64,000 bases of DNA from F1-120-MAGs118 sp013360535 (lineage in GTDB: Bacteria > Planctomycetota > UBA1135 > GCA-002686595): contig JAPKHC010000016.1 of assembly GCA_026647215.1 (NCBI GenBank), positions 1 to 64,000 of the forward strand, given 5' to 3'. A model generated the notes under the pieces. That model was not told where the DNA came from, made no database searches, and worked only from the letters and a program-made list of their open reading frames with translations. A program made the position numbers and the translations under genes. Below, one piece after another: positions 41,082 through 51,366 of the stretch. The number at the start of each line of letters is the position of its first letter. The stretch's first letter is position 1.

Positions 41082-42707
41082 TCACCACCCGATCCGGATC
41101 TCGAAGGCGGAGCTGAGGCCGACGCCCGTTCCATCTACGTGCAGCGGATCGCGGTACCAGAACTGCGCGCGCAGCAGGTCGCCGACGTTCACGCCGTGCA
41201 GCCACAAGGTCGGGGCGCTGAACTGGAACTGCAGCCGCCCCGTGCAGTCGTCGCCCGCCGCGCTGCCTCCGCTGTTGGCCAAGGATCCCCGACGGAACGG
41301 CGCGGCCACACACAGGTATCCGCCCTCGAACGGCAACTCCTGTCGGTTCGGTCCCCACAGGCACAGCCCCGACTTGCGGTTGAGCACGCCGTCGACGGCG
41401 ATCGTCAGCGACGAGGCCCCCGTCAGGCTCGCGGAACCCGTGTGCGAGAGGTTCGGCACGCATCCCAGCCCGTTGGGTTTCGCCGTGCAGTATTCCACCG
41501 GAGCCGGCGTCACCGCCGAGAGCAGCACCGCCCTTCCATCGCCGTAGGAGTGCAGCACTTCGCTCGCGTTCGGCGCGCCGACGACGAACTCGACGCTCCC
41601 GTTGCCGTCGAGATCCCCGACCGGCGCGAGCGACTGCCCGAAGGCATCGTTGAGCGAGTTCGTGGCGTCGTAGATCGTTCCGATCCGCTGGAGGCCACGG
41701 TAGATGCGTACTTCGCCCGGGGCGCTGAGGTACTCGTCGTTGACTCCGACGAGGATCTCCTGCGCGAGCCCGTCCCCGTCATAATCCGCCAGTCCGCTGA
41801 AACCGAGCTCGAAGGCCGGTTGGCCGATCGTGTCCGACGCGACGGCCCCCTGAATCCCGCCGCCGCCATAGAGAAGGCGAAACGTCGGATAGGTCCCCGG
41901 CCCGTGGGGCAACAGGATCATGTCGTCGAGCCCGTCCGAATTGGCGTCCCCCACGCAACCAAAACTGCGGAACTGCGGCGTGATCAGCGTGTGGAGCAAC
42001 GTGTTGCTCTCCAGCGACCAGACCTCGATCTCGTCCGACAGGTAGGCCGTGGCGCGCAACGCAACCCCGAGCTCGCGACGCGCGTCGCCAGCGACGTTGC
42101 CCACCGAGGCCATCACCTCTCCGAAGCGGCGATAGGGTTGCGTGCCGGCGATCTCGAGCAGCGTGGTGCCGTTGGAGCCGGAGAAAACGCGAACCCGCCC
42201 CGTCGCCGAGTTCCACCCCGGACTGCTCACCGCAAAATCCTCGCGGCCGTCGAGCGTGACGTCACCGAGCAGGACGAGCGTCTCGCCGAAGCGCTCGGTC
42301 GGCGTGGTGCCGTGCAGCACGAGCAGCGGCTGCAGGTTGCGGCCCGAAATGACCCACACGGTTCCGCTGTCCGGCCCAAACGTCGACGTGCCCGGTGCGC
42401 TCGCGATCAGGTCCGGCCAACCGTCCCCGTTGCAGTCTCCGAACTCGAACACCTTGCCGAAGCCGCGCCCCGGCTGGGGCGCGACGAACGTGTGCAGGCT
42501 CGCGCGTGTGCGCCCGGAGATCACGCGAATGCTGTCGCGCTCCCCGAGCGCGAAGTCCGGCGTGCCGTCGCGGTCAAGATCACCGGCGCCGACGACCCGC
42601 TGCCCGAGTTGCCCTCCGCTCGTCCCGTTCCACTCGGCGAGCTCCGTTTGAGCGAAAGCGAACAGGGGAGTGAGCGCGGAAGCAAGCAGGACGAACCATC
42701 GACGCAT
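41082..42707 (-). CDS. Secreted FG-GAP beta-propeller protein, tandem paralogue
   Basis: A 541-aa protein from ATG 42707 with signal peptide MRRWFVLLASALTPLFAFA. Seven FG-GAP-type repeats alternate good calcium loops (DLDRDGTPDFALG, DCNGDGWPDLIAS, DYDGDGLAQEILV, DLDGNGSVEFVVG) with degenerate ones (DVTLDGREDFAVS, NVAGDARRELGVA, DANSDGLDDMILL). The C-terminal module starts at EYCTAKPNGLGCVP and is closely similar to that of the next gene. The same blade order in both proteins indicates gene duplication. Exported, probably attached to the cell surface; no enzyme motif. Confidence 0.88.
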   Translation of the reverse strand: MRRWFVLLASALTPLFAFAQTELAEWNGTSGGQLGQRVVGAGDLDRDGTPDFALGERDSIRVISGRTRASLHTFVAPQPGRGFGKVFEFGDCNGDGWPDLIASAPGTSTFGPDSGTVWVISGRNLQPLLVLHGTTPTERFGETLVLLGDVTLDGREDFAVSSPGWNSATGRVRVFSGSNGTTLLEIAGTQPYRRFGEVMASVGNVAGDARRELGVALRATAYLSDEIEVWSLESNTLLHTLITPQFRSFGCVGDANSDGLDDMILLPHGPGTYPTFRLLYGGGGIQGAVASDTIGQPAFELGFSGLADYDGDGLAQEILVGVNDEYLSAPGEVRIYRGLQRIGTIYDATNSLNDAFGQSLAPVGDLDGNGSVEFVVGAPNASEVLHSYGDGRAVLLSAVTPAPVEYCTAKPNGLGCVPNLSHTGSASLTGASSLTIAVDGVLNRKSGLCLWGPNRQELPFEGGYLCVAAPFRRGSLANSGGSAAGDDCTGRLQFQFSAPTLWLHGVNVGDLLRAQFWYRDPLHVDGTGVGLSSAFEIRIGW

Positions 42708-42794
42708 CGGAGCGAGCCTCGGGAGCCTTGGGGGATGCCTCCGGGAGCACCGGAGGCGTTGTCTCCGATCCGAATTACAACTCGCGTGCCAGCG

Positions 42795-43661
42795 TCAGGC
42801 GCCGACGGCGCGCTGGGCCTCGCGGGCGGCGCAGTCGTAGTAGGCGTCGACGAGGCGGCGTACGCGCGGACCGACCTTGCCGTCGCCGAGCACCGCAGGG
42901 CCGATGCGAACGACCGGCACCGGGCCGCGTGCGGAGCTCGAGAGGAAACTCTCGTCAAAGCGCGCGATTTCGGCCACGGCAACACGCGCGCGGTGCACGC
43001 GGAAGCCGAGCTTCGGTGCGAGGTGCAGCAGGACGGCGAGCGTGATGCCTTCGAGCACGCCGTCGCCGGCGGTGACGAGCTCGTCGCCAGCGAAGAAGGC
43101 GAGGTTGGCGCTCGAACATTCGAGCACACGCTCTTCCTCGTCGACGAGCACGTGCTCGTACCGTTCCTGCGCGCCCAGCGGCAGCGGCTTGCGCTCGCGC
43201 ACGAAGTCGGTCGTCTTGATCTTGGGCGCACGGCGGTGCAGGTGCGGCGCGAAGTCGAGCGTCACGCCCTCGCGCAGGAATTTCTCGGGCACGGGCACGA
43301 ACGGCGAGAGCGCGATGAACATGTCGGCGCGCCGGCCTTGCACCTCGAACGGCTCGCGCAGCACGTCAAAACGCACGCGCGAGTCGGCGCCGGGATAGGC
43401 GCGCACGAGCGAGTCGAGCGCGGCACACAGGCGCGTGCGGTCGAGCTTGCGCGGCCAGCCGAGGCCCGCCATCGAGCGTTCGGTGCGCGCGAGGTGCTCC
43501 TCGAGCCACAGGAAGCGGTCGTGCCCGAACGTGCGCAGCGCGGAGTAGACGCCGCCGGGAAAACGCTCGAGCAGGTCGTGGACGTTGCCGCTGCCCGCCT
43601 CGACGGCGAGGGCGCGCGGGCCCGATTCGGTGAGCGCGTGGAGCTGCAGTTCGGCGGCCAT
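42795..43661 (-). CDS. PLP-dependent aminotransferase class IV
   Basis: ATG 43661 gives 288 aa, the usual size for the fold type IV group (branched-chain aminotransferase, D-amino acid aminotransferase, aminodeoxychorismate lyase); longer in-frame readings are antisense to the dipeptidase gene. Motifs: GGVYSALRTFGHDRFLWLEEHLART at the N-terminus, the PLP lysine in KIKTTDFVRER (K149 most likely), and E181 with ECSSANLAFF plus GVLEGITLAVLL for phosphate binding. The particular reaction (ilvE-, dat- or pabC-like) cannot be chosen. It is divergent from the dipeptidase with only 25 bp between the two start codons. Confidence 0.87.
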   Translation of the reverse strand: MAAELQLHALTESGPRALAVEAGSGNVHDLLERFPGGVYSALRTFGHDRFLWLEEHLARTERSMAGLGWPRKLDRTRLCAALDSLVRAYPGADSRVRFDVLREPFEVQGRRADMFIALSPFVPVPEKFLREGVTLDFAPHLHRRAPKIKTTDFVRERKPLPLGAQERYEHVLVDEEERVLECSSANLAFFAGDELVTAGDGVLEGITLAVLLHLAPKLGFRVHRARVAVAEIARFDESFLSSSARGPVPVVRIGPAVLGDGKVGPRVRRLVDAYYDCAAREAQRAVGA

Positions 43662-43686
43662 GCGCGGCAGCGTATACGATCCCGCG

Positions 43687-44886
43687 ATGCAACTCGCGCC
43701 CTCGCTGCTCTTGCTCGCGCTCGCCACCGCTTGTGTCGCGACGCCACCCGCCGATCCCATCGACCGCGCGCGCGCCCTGCACGCGCAGCTGCCCGTCATC
43801 GACGGCCACAACGACCTTCCCGGCCGTATCCGTGAGCGCACGCGCGTCAACTTCGACACGTGCGACCTGTCGAAACCCTGCCCGGAGTTCCACACCGACC
43901 TGCCGCGCCTGCGCACGGGTGGAGTCGGCGCGCAGTTCTGGTCGGTGTTCGTGCCCGCGAGCACGGAAGCGGGCGGTGACGCGCTCGAACGCACGCTCGA
44001 GCAAGTCGACCTCGTGCACCGCATGGTGCGGCAGTACCCCGAGTGGCTCGAGCTCGCGCCGACGGCCGCCGATGTCGAGCGCATCCGCACGCAGGGCAAG
44101 CTCGCTTGCATGCTGGGCATCGAAGGGGGCTACTCGATCGAAGGTTCGTTGCCCGCGCTGCGTTTGTTCCACCGCCTCGGCGTGCGCTACATGACGCTGA
44201 CGCACACGCTCACGACGGCCTGGGCCGACTCCTCGACGGACGAGCCGCGCCACGGTGGCCTCGCACCCTTCGGTGAGGAGGTCGTGCGCGAGATGAACCG
44301 CATCGGAATGCTGGTCGACCTGAGCCATGTCTCCGACGACTGCGTGCGCGACGTGCTCGCGCTCTCGAAAGCGCCCGTGATCGCTTCGCACTCGTCCGCG
44401 CGCGCGCTCGCCAACCATCCGCGCAACCTCTCCGACGAGCTGCTCGCGGCGATCGGTGCGCACGGCGGCGTCGTGATGGTCAATTTCGGCTCAAATTTCA
44501 TCGATCCCGTGTCGGCGGAGCAGGCGGCGCGCACGCTGGTCGTGCAGCGCGAGCTCAAGGCGCGCTTTCCCGACAAGGCCGACTACGACAAGGCGCTGGC
44601 CGAGTTCCGCGCGACGCTCGTGGCGAGCCGCGGCACCGTCGAGCTCGTCGCCGACCATGTCGAGCACATCGCACGCGTCGCCGGAGTCGAACACGTCGGA
44701 CTCGGCTCCGATTTCGACGGCGTCGGCAGCCTGCCCGAAGGTCTCGACAGCGCCGACCTGTATCCGAACCTCACGCGCGTGTTGATCGAGCGCGGCTGGA
44801 GCGACGCCAACCTGCGCAAGCTGTGCGGCGAGAACGTGCTGCGGGTCCTGCGCGAGGCCGAACGTGTCGCGCGAGCGTCGAACTAG
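43687..44886 (+). CDS. Membrane dipeptidase (M19, renal dipeptidase family), lipoprotein
   Basis: A 399-aa protein from ATG 43687 with a lipoprotein-like signal (LLLLALATAC, Cys 16). The binuclear zinc site is present: H41 and D43 in IDGHNDLPG, the bridging Glu in MLGIEGGYSIEG, His residues in LVDLSHVSDD and VIASHSSARAL, and the family tail VGLGSDFDGVG. M19 enzymes hydrolyse dipeptides, including D-amino-acid forms. Being anchored outside the cytoplasm, it may recycle peptides from wall or food. Its tail overlaps the cytochrome gene by 4 bp in convergent orientation. Confidence 0.9.
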   Translation: MQLAPSLLLLALATACVATPPADPIDRARALHAQLPVIDGHNDLPGRIRERTRVNFDTCDLSKPCPEFHTDLPRLRTGGVGAQFWSVFVPASTEAGGDALERTLEQVDLVHRMVRQYPEWLELAPTAADVERIRTQGKLACMLGIEGGYSIEGSLPALRLFHRLGVRYMTLTHTLTTAWADSSTDEPRHGGLAPFGEEVVREMNRIGMLVDLSHVSDDCVRDVLALSKAPVIASHSSARALANHPRNLSDELLAAIGAHGGVVMVNFGSNFIDPVSAEQAARTLVVQRELKARFPDKADYDKALAEFRATLVASRGTVELVADHVEHIARVAGVEHVGLGSDFDGVGSLPEGLDSADLYPNLTRVLIERGWSDANLRKLCGENVLRVLREAERVARASN

Positions 44887-46436
44887 CGCACCACGACGCG
44901 CTGCCAGATCGAGAACGACTTGACGGCACCGTGATCGCCGCGTGCGGCGTCCCAGATCGCGAAGGCGGCGACGAGCGGTTCGCGGCCGAGCTCGACGGCG
45001 CGCTCGTCGTTGGACGCGAGCGCGCGCACGAACACGACGTTCCACTCCGAACCCGTGTGGCACGCGAGGGTGCGCAGGTCACCCTCGTGCGGCTCCGTCG
45101 CACCCGCCCCACGGCCCTCGAGCTCGGCGCTTCGTCCGCCCGAGAGCGCGCCACCGGGCGCCGGGAGGTACAGCGGCGCGACGTCGGCTCGCGCCGAGTT
45201 CGCGAGCGGGTCCCGCAACAGGTGCGGCGCGGCCTCGACCAGATCGAGCACGCCGAGCAAGTCGACCGCGCTGCTTGCACGCCAGTGCCACAGGTTGACC
45301 GGATGCTCCTCCGCACCCATCCCCGCGAGCGGCGGCGCCATTTCGTTCGAGAGCGCGACGGCCGCCGCATCGAGGCGCGGCTCCTCGCGCTCGACAGACA
45401 GTCGGTCGTCGCGCGTCGGATCGTTCCAGCGCAGCCGCAGCGCGAGCTCGTGCCCGTCGTGAAGCGCTGCCACGTGCACGCTGAACACCGCGTCGTCGCG
45501 CCACGCGATCGGCGCGAGCGTCACCTCGAGTTCCGGTGCGTCCTTCCAGCGCTCGTCGAGTCCGTTCGTCGGCAAGTGCCCGTCGATTCGCCGCGCGACG
45601 AGCTCGCCCGAGCGCTGCACGAGCCGTTCTTCGCTCGCCTGCGGGATCAGGCTCGCGGTGTAAGTCGCGAGCGCCGCGAGATCCGCCTGCGGGAGCTCGA
45701 ACGACGGCATCGCGCTGCCCGGCATGCCACACGCGATGCGCGTGGCGAGCGCCTCGAAGCTCGCGCCGCCCTTGAGCGCGCCTGCGGTGAAGTCGCGCGG
45801 CCAGTTGAGCGAGCCGTCCTCGTTCCAGCGCGGCTCGAGCCCGAGCCCGCGCCCCGTCTCGCCGTGGCAGCGGGCGCAGTTCTCGCGGTACAGCGCCTTC
45901 CCGCGCGCCAGCACGCTCGCGTTGGGCGTGACACGCGGCGGCGCCTCGAACCTCGCCTCGGCCTGCACGAGTTCCTTCGCCCGTTCACGCGCCGCCGCCC
46001 TGTCGAGCGCCTCGCCTGCCGTGAGCGACTCCAGTGTGATGCGCCGCTCCGCTCCGACCTCGACGAGCTCCAGCACGTGTCCAGCGAGCGCCCCGACGGC
46101 CTCGTCACCGAGCCACTCCCACGACGGCATCGCGCTGCCGGGCATGCCTCGTCGCAACGTCGCCTCGATGTCCGCGCGCACCGGTCGACCGTCGCGCGCG
46201 CTCGTCAACCGCAGGCGCCCGTCCGAGAAGCGGCGCGGCGGGGGGAACAACGAAGCTGCGACCCGGCCGTCGGCTTCGCCTGCGGCGCCGTGACAGGCCG
46301 CGCAGTGCTCCGCAAACAGCCGGGCCGCAAGCTCACGCCGTTCCGACGCTCCCTCGCTTTCAGGAGCCAACGCGACACAGGACGGAAGCGCGATGGCGCA
46401 GAGGAAGGCGAGTCGAATCGGGCGCGAGCTCAGCAT
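44883..46436 (-). CDS. Diheme cytochrome c with ethylbenzene-dehydrogenase-like heme domain
   Basis: A 517-aa exported protein (hydrophobic N-terminus with Cys at residue 20, possibly a lipoprotein). Two c-type heme sites are seen, CAACH (45-49) and CARCH (187-191). Each is followed by GMPGSAMPS(W/F), which supplies a Met ligand, so it is a tandem class I cytochrome c. Residues ~275-517 resemble the EB_dh domain, which binds b-type heme in the gamma subunit of DMSO-reductase-family enzymes (MAPPLAGMGAEEHPVNLWHWRAS; the C-terminal AFAIWDAARGDHGAVKSFSIWQRVVV). It is probably an electron carrier between a periplasmic redox enzyme and the respiratory chain. No catalytic molybdenum subunit is in the window. 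It is divergent from the PAS/sigma-54 activator. Confidence 0.82.
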   Translation of the reverse strand: MLSSRPIRLAFLCAIALPSCVALAPESEGASERRELAARLFAEHCAACHGAAGEADGRVAASLFPPPRRFSDGRLRLTSARDGRPVRADIEATLRRGMPGSAMPSWEWLGDEAVGALAGHVLELVEVGAERRITLESLTAGEALDRAAARERAKELVQAEARFEAPPRVTPNASVLARGKALYRENCARCHGETGRGLGLEPRWNEDGSLNWPRDFTAGALKGGASFEALATRIACGMPGSAMPSFELPQADLAALATYTASLIPQASEERLVQRSGELVARRIDGHLPTNGLDERWKDAPELEVTLAPIAWRDDAVFSVHVAALHDGHELALRLRWNDPTRDDRLSVEREEPRLDAAAVALSNEMAPPLAGMGAEEHPVNLWHWRASSAVDLLGVLDLVEAAPHLLRDPLANSARADVAPLYLPAPGGALSGGRSAELEGRGAGATEPHEGDLRTLACHTGSEWNVVFVRALASNDERAVELGREPLVAAFAIWDAARGDHGAVKSFSIWQRVVVR

Positions 46437-46578
46437 CGGAGGCCTCTTCCCGCGAAAGCAGGCGGTTGGAGCTTCATCGTCCTAGAATGCGCGCCCGGCG
46501 AGAGCCTGTTCCGCCCCCTGCGGACCAAGTCCCGCGTCCCTACGAACTCCGCTCCCCCTTCGCGAAGCCCACGCCACC

Positions 46579-47988
<1,410 letters not shown>

Positions 47989-47997
47989 GCGCGCGCT

Positions 47998-49182
47998 TCA
48001 CGGCAGGTACGTGACCTCGATGGCGCCGGAAAGGTTCGAGCCGGTGCCGCTGGGGAGGTTGTCGCGGAACCAGAATTGATAGAACCAGCTGCGGCCAGCG
48101 GTGATCGCGCCAATCGCCGTGTTGCCGGCGAAGTCGATGTTTTGTGAGGCGAAGCCCGTCGCGTCGACCGCGTGCAATGAACCGAGGCGCTGCAGGCCCG
48201 GAGAGAACGGCGAAATGCAGAGGTAGCCGTCCCCGAACGGAATGCGCGTGCGGCGCAGGCCGAAGAGGAACTGGCCGGTATGTGCGGCAGGTGCGGCGTG
48301 CACTTCGAGCGACGCATTGGCGATGGTGATCGAGAGGTTGCCCGACAGTCGCAAGGTCGCCATCGCGCCCGAGGAATTCAGGGTGCTCGTGCAGTAGCTC
48401 GTGCCAAGGCCACTGTCAGAATCGAGCGGTGCTCCGGCGCTCTCCCACGTTGGGTCGCTCGCTTCAGCCGAGCTCGTCCAACCCAGTCGTCCGTGGTGTC
48501 CGAGCCCCGAGGAATCGCTCGCAACCTGCCCGGCGCCCTCGTCAAAGCGCCAATAGGCGACCAGGCCGGACTGCGGCCCAGCGAGGGATCGATTCCAGCT
48601 GCTTGCGATTTCCGTCTGCGTGCGCGGGTGATTCCAGATGCGCACCTCGTCGATGCGGCCGCGGAAATACTCGTTCTGAAGCGTGACCGGCAGGCCGGCG
48701 CCAATGCACAGATCTGTCGGCGGATTGTGCACCAACGCACCCAGGCTATGGGGCGTGCTCGCGACCCGCACGCCGTCGACGAAGAACTCCGCGTGGTCCG
48801 TGGCCCACACGCCGGCGAAATGGTGCCACTGGCCGTTGTAGAGCGTGTGCGGCTGCGGGTCGGTCGCGCTCGCCCGGAACTGCGTGCCGCGCGTGGCCAT
48901 GATCTGCATGCGCACGTCGAGGTCCTGATCGGCCGTCAGGAAGTAGGCATCGACCTCGCCCTTGCGCAGGAGACGCGTATTCCAGTCCTGCGGGCCGTCG
49001 AGCCGCGCCCAGAGCTCGATCGTGATCTCACCGGGTTCGAGCGCCGCCGTGCGCCCGACGTTGACGAAGTCGTTGACGCCATCGAAGGCGAGACAGCCGC
49101 CGCCGGTGGATTGCGCCAAGCCGGAGAGCGCGAGGCCGAACGAGCCGACGAGCGACAGCACGATGTGCGAAGAGCGGAACAT
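47998..49182 (-). CDS. Secreted LamG/concanavalin-like protein with C-terminal module
   Basis: A 394-aa protein from ATG 49182 with signal peptide MFRSSHIVLSLVGSFGLALSG. The LamG/laminin G-3 domain covers ~28-235: CLAFDGVNDFVNVG, ITIELWARLDGPQ, NGQWHHFAGVWATDHAEFFVDG and GRIDEVRIWNHPRTQTEI. The C-terminal part from YCTSTLNSSG (~265) to NLSGAIEVTYLP is the module shared with other secreted proteins of the window, here with WFYQFWFRD. LamG domains bind glycans or proteins. It converges on the sigma-54 activator with 9 bp between. Confidence 0.85.
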   Translation of the reverse strand: MFRSSHIVLSLVGSFGLALSGLAQSTGGGCLAFDGVNDFVNVGRTAALEPGEITIELWARLDGPQDWNTRLLRKGEVDAYFLTADQDLDVRMQIMATRGTQFRASATDPQPHTLYNGQWHHFAGVWATDHAEFFVDGVRVASTPHSLGALVHNPPTDLCIGAGLPVTLQNEYFRGRIDEVRIWNHPRTQTEIASSWNRSLAGPQSGLVAYWRFDEGAGQVASDSSGLGHHGRLGWTSSAEASDPTWESAGAPLDSDSGLGTSYCTSTLNSSGAMATLRLSGNLSITIANASLEVHAAPAAHTGQFLFGLRRTRIPFGDGYLCISPFSPGLQRLGSLHAVDATGFASQNIDFAGNTAIGAITAGRSWFYQFWFRDNLPSGTGSNLSGAIEVTYLP

Positions 49183-49389
49183 GGTGCGATGGCCTCCCGG
49201 AGACCTGTATGCGGCGGGCAGCGATGGGGCGGAAGCTGGCGGAAGTTCGCAGGATGCGCGCACGGCGCCCGGACGGGACGGCGGGGCGAGCGGCGCCAAA
49301 TGGACGAAACGTAAAGCGTCAGCGCTGGACGAAGTGTCAACACGAGCGCGGGACAGGGCGCTGCCGGGCCTGGAAGCGGCCTGGAGGCG

Positions 49390-49405
49390 TGGCACGGCGG
49401 TTGAT
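49390..49405 (+). promoter_or_regulatory. Sigma-54-like element upstream of the sulfur operon
   Basis: TGGCACGGCGGTTGAT fits the consensus TGGCACG-N4-TTGCW perfectly in the -24 half, with the right spacing; the -12 half has TTGAT, so the usually invariant C is an A. Transcription would begin near 49416, giving a ~42-nt leader to ATG 49458. Confidence 0.4.
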
Positions 49406-49416
49406 CTGGGGGAGAG

Positions 49417-49434
49417 CGCGACCGTTTGGTCGCG
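49417..49434. promoter_or_regulatory. Palindrome in the leader of the sulfur operon
   Basis: CGCGACCGTTTGGTCGCG is a perfect 7-bp dyad with a 4-bp centre, directly at the predicted transcription start and 23 bp before the MBL gene. It could be an operator for an ArsR/BigR-type repressor (none is encoded nearby) or a leader hairpin. Confidence 0.4.
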
Positions 49435-49457
49435 AATCCTCGGAGAACAACGCAGCG

Positions 49458-50861
49458 ATGATCCTCAAGCAGTACTACCTCGGTTGTCTCGCTCACGCTT
49501 CGTACCTGGTCGCCGACGAGCGCACGAAAGTCGCGGCCGTGATCGACCCGCAGCGCGACGTCGAGCAGTACGTCGAGGAGGCGGCGAAGCTCGGGCTCGA
49601 GATCCGGCACGTCATCCTGACGCACTTTCACGCCGATTTCGTCGCGGGGCATCTCGAGCTGCGGCGGCGCACGGGCGCGCGCATCTACCTGGGCGCGCGA
49701 GCGAAGGCTGAATACGAATTCACGGCGCTGAAGGATGGTGATGCGCTCGAGTTTGGCGACGTGCGGCTCGTGGTGCTCGAGACGCCGGGGCACACGCCCG
49801 AGGGCATCTCGATCGTCGTGCACGACCTCGCAAAGGACGAGCGCGCGCCGCATGCCGTGCTCACCGGCGACACGCTCTTCATCGGCGACGTCGGGCGGCC
49901 GGATCTGCTCGCGTCGATCGGCGTCACGGCGAACGAGCTCGGCTCGATGCTGTACGACTCGCTGCACGAGAAGCTGCTCAAGCTGCCCGACGAGACGCTG
50001 GTGTATCCGGCGCACGGCGCGGGCTCGATGTGCGGCAAGCGCCTGTCGAGCGAGAGCGTGTCCACGCTGGGCGAGCAACGCCGCTACAACTACGCGCTGC
50101 GCCCGATGAAGCGCGAGGAGTTCATCGCGCTCGTCACGGCCGACCAGCCCGACGCGCCGGCCTACTTCGTCTACAACGCGACGCTCAACCGCAAGGAACG
50201 CGGCGTGCTCGACCAGCAGCTCGAGCAAGCGCTGCGGCCGCTTTCGCTCGACAGCGTGATGCTGCTCGCCAACCAAGGGGCGCAGCTCGTCGATGTGCGC
50301 CCCGCGGCGGACTTCGCGGGCGGTCACCTCGCCGGCAGCGTCAACATCAGCCTCGAGGGGAGCTTCGCGACCTGGAGCGGTTCGCTGCTCGATCCGGCGA
50401 AGCCCGTGGTCGTGATCGCCGAGCCCGGTCGCGAGGGCGAAGCGGCGCTGCGGCTGGGGCGCATCGGCTTCGAGCGTGTCGCGGGTTTCCTCGAGAACGG
50501 TCTGGCTTCGCTCGAGAGTCGACCCGAGCTCGTCGCTCGCACGCGCCGCACCACGGTGCAGGCGCTCGCGGAGCGTCTCGAGCAGCCGCAGCCTCCGCTG
50601 GTTCTCGACGTGCGCACGCCGGCCGAGTGGAACGCGGGCCACATCGAAGGTGCGGTGCACATTCCGCTCCAGCGCCTGCGCCAGCGCGTGTCCGAGCTCG
50701 ACCGCACGCGCGAGCTCGCGATCGTGTGCCGCACCGGTTACCGCTCTTCGGCCGCCGCGAGCCTGCTCGCCAACGCCGGCTTCACTTCGCTGGTCGACGT
50801 CGTCGGCGGCATGGAAGCGTGGAATCGCCGCAACGGGACCACGCCCGCCGTCGGCGCGTAG
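49458..50861 (+). CDS. Persulfide-dioxygenase-like MBL fold protein fused to two rhodanese domains
   Basis: A 467-aa protein from ATG 49458. The metallo-beta-lactamase domain (1-~240) is of the ETHE1/Blh type: H56, H58, D60 and H65 in LTHFHADFVAGH, then LETPGHTPEG, GDTLFIGDVGRPDL and PAHGAGSMCGK. Two rhodanese domains follow. The first (~270-360) has the fold (LVDVRPAADFAGGHLAGSVN) but its active-site loop, VVVIAEPGREGEA, has no Cys; the second (~370-460) has the intact loop IVCRTGYRSSA. Related proteins oxidise persulfide or glutathione persulfide to sulfite and move sulfane sulfur. It heads an operon with sulfur transport genes, as in bacterial BigR-type loci. Confidence 0.88.
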   Translation: MILKQYYLGCLAHASYLVADERTKVAAVIDPQRDVEQYVEEAAKLGLEIRHVILTHFHADFVAGHLELRRRTGARIYLGARAKAEYEFTALKDGDALEFGDVRLVVLETPGHTPEGISIVVHDLAKDERAPHAVLTGDTLFIGDVGRPDLLASIGVTANELGSMLYDSLHEKLLKLPDETLVYPAHGAGSMCGKRLSSESVSTLGEQRRYNYALRPMKREEFIALVTADQPDAPAYFVYNATLNRKERGVLDQQLEQALRPLSLDSVMLLANQGAQLVDVRPAADFAGGHLAGSVNISLEGSFATWSGSLLDPAKPVVVIAEPGREGEAALRLGRIGFERVAGFLENGLASLESRPELVARTRRTTVQALAERLEQPQPPLVLDVRTPAEWNAGHIEGAVHIPLQRLRQRVSELDRTRELAIVCRTGYRSSAAASLLANAGFTSLVDVVGGMEAWNRRNGTTPAVGA

Positions 50862-50898
50862 TGCTCCTCTCCCCTACCCAACTCGAGGAACTCCTCTC

Positions 50899-51366
50899 AT
50901 GACCTTGGACTGGCCCTTCTGGATCGCTGGAGCGTGCATCGGCGGCTTCGTGCCGCTGTTCGCGCTGGTTTCCGGCAAAGTGCTCGGCATCTCGTCGGGC
51001 TACTCGGAGCTGTGCGCGCTCGCCAAGCCCGCGGGCCCCGAGCGCTGGAAGCTGTGGTTCGCGTTGGGACTGCCGCTCGGTGGCCTCGCCGCGTCGGCGC
51101 TGGCAGGGACCCACGAGCTGGCGACGAAAGCGGAGCCAGTCAGCAGCGCACTCGGGCTCGGTGACGTCGCGACGTTGGTCGTGCTGCTCGTTGGCGGCGC
51201 GCTGATCGGTCATGGCGCTCGCACGGCGGGTGGCTGCACGAGCGGGCACTCGATCGTCGGGATCGCGCTCGGCGCGAAGTCGAGCCTCGTCGCGACGCTC
51301 GGCTTCATGGCCGGTGGGTTCGCGGCGACCTGGGCTTGGGTCGCGCTCGCGGGAGGTGCAGCGTGA
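50899..51366 (+). CDS. YeeE/YedE family membrane protein (N-terminal half)
   Basis: A 155-aa protein from ATG 50899 with four or five hydrophobic segments. The conserved Cys motif GARTAGGCTSGHSIVGIAL matches the YeeE/YedE (TsuA) thiosulfate channel family. The full-length channel is about twice as long; here the second half is the next gene. Thiosulfate passes through TsuA by relay on conserved cysteines. It follows the MBL-rhodanese gene by 37 bp and overlaps the next gene by 4 nt (GTGA), so the two halves are probably assembled together. Confidence 0.87.
   Translation: MTLDWPFWIAGACIGGFVPLFALVSGKVLGISSGYSELCALAKPAGPERWKLWFALGLPLGGLAASALAGTHELATKAEPVSSALGLGDVATLVVLLVGGALIGHGARTAGGCTSGHSIVGIALGAKSSLVATLGFMAGGFAATWAWVALAGGAA

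Noticed and set aside
41061..43835. Plus-strand open frame of 924 codons opposite the FG-GAP and aminotransferase genes
   Set aside because: Mirror of real minus-strand genes; no RBS, motif or hydrophobic pattern.
46437..46578. Sigma-54 promoter for the cytochrome gene
   Set aside because: No GG-N10-GC element with acceptable flanks was found on the minus strand in this gap.
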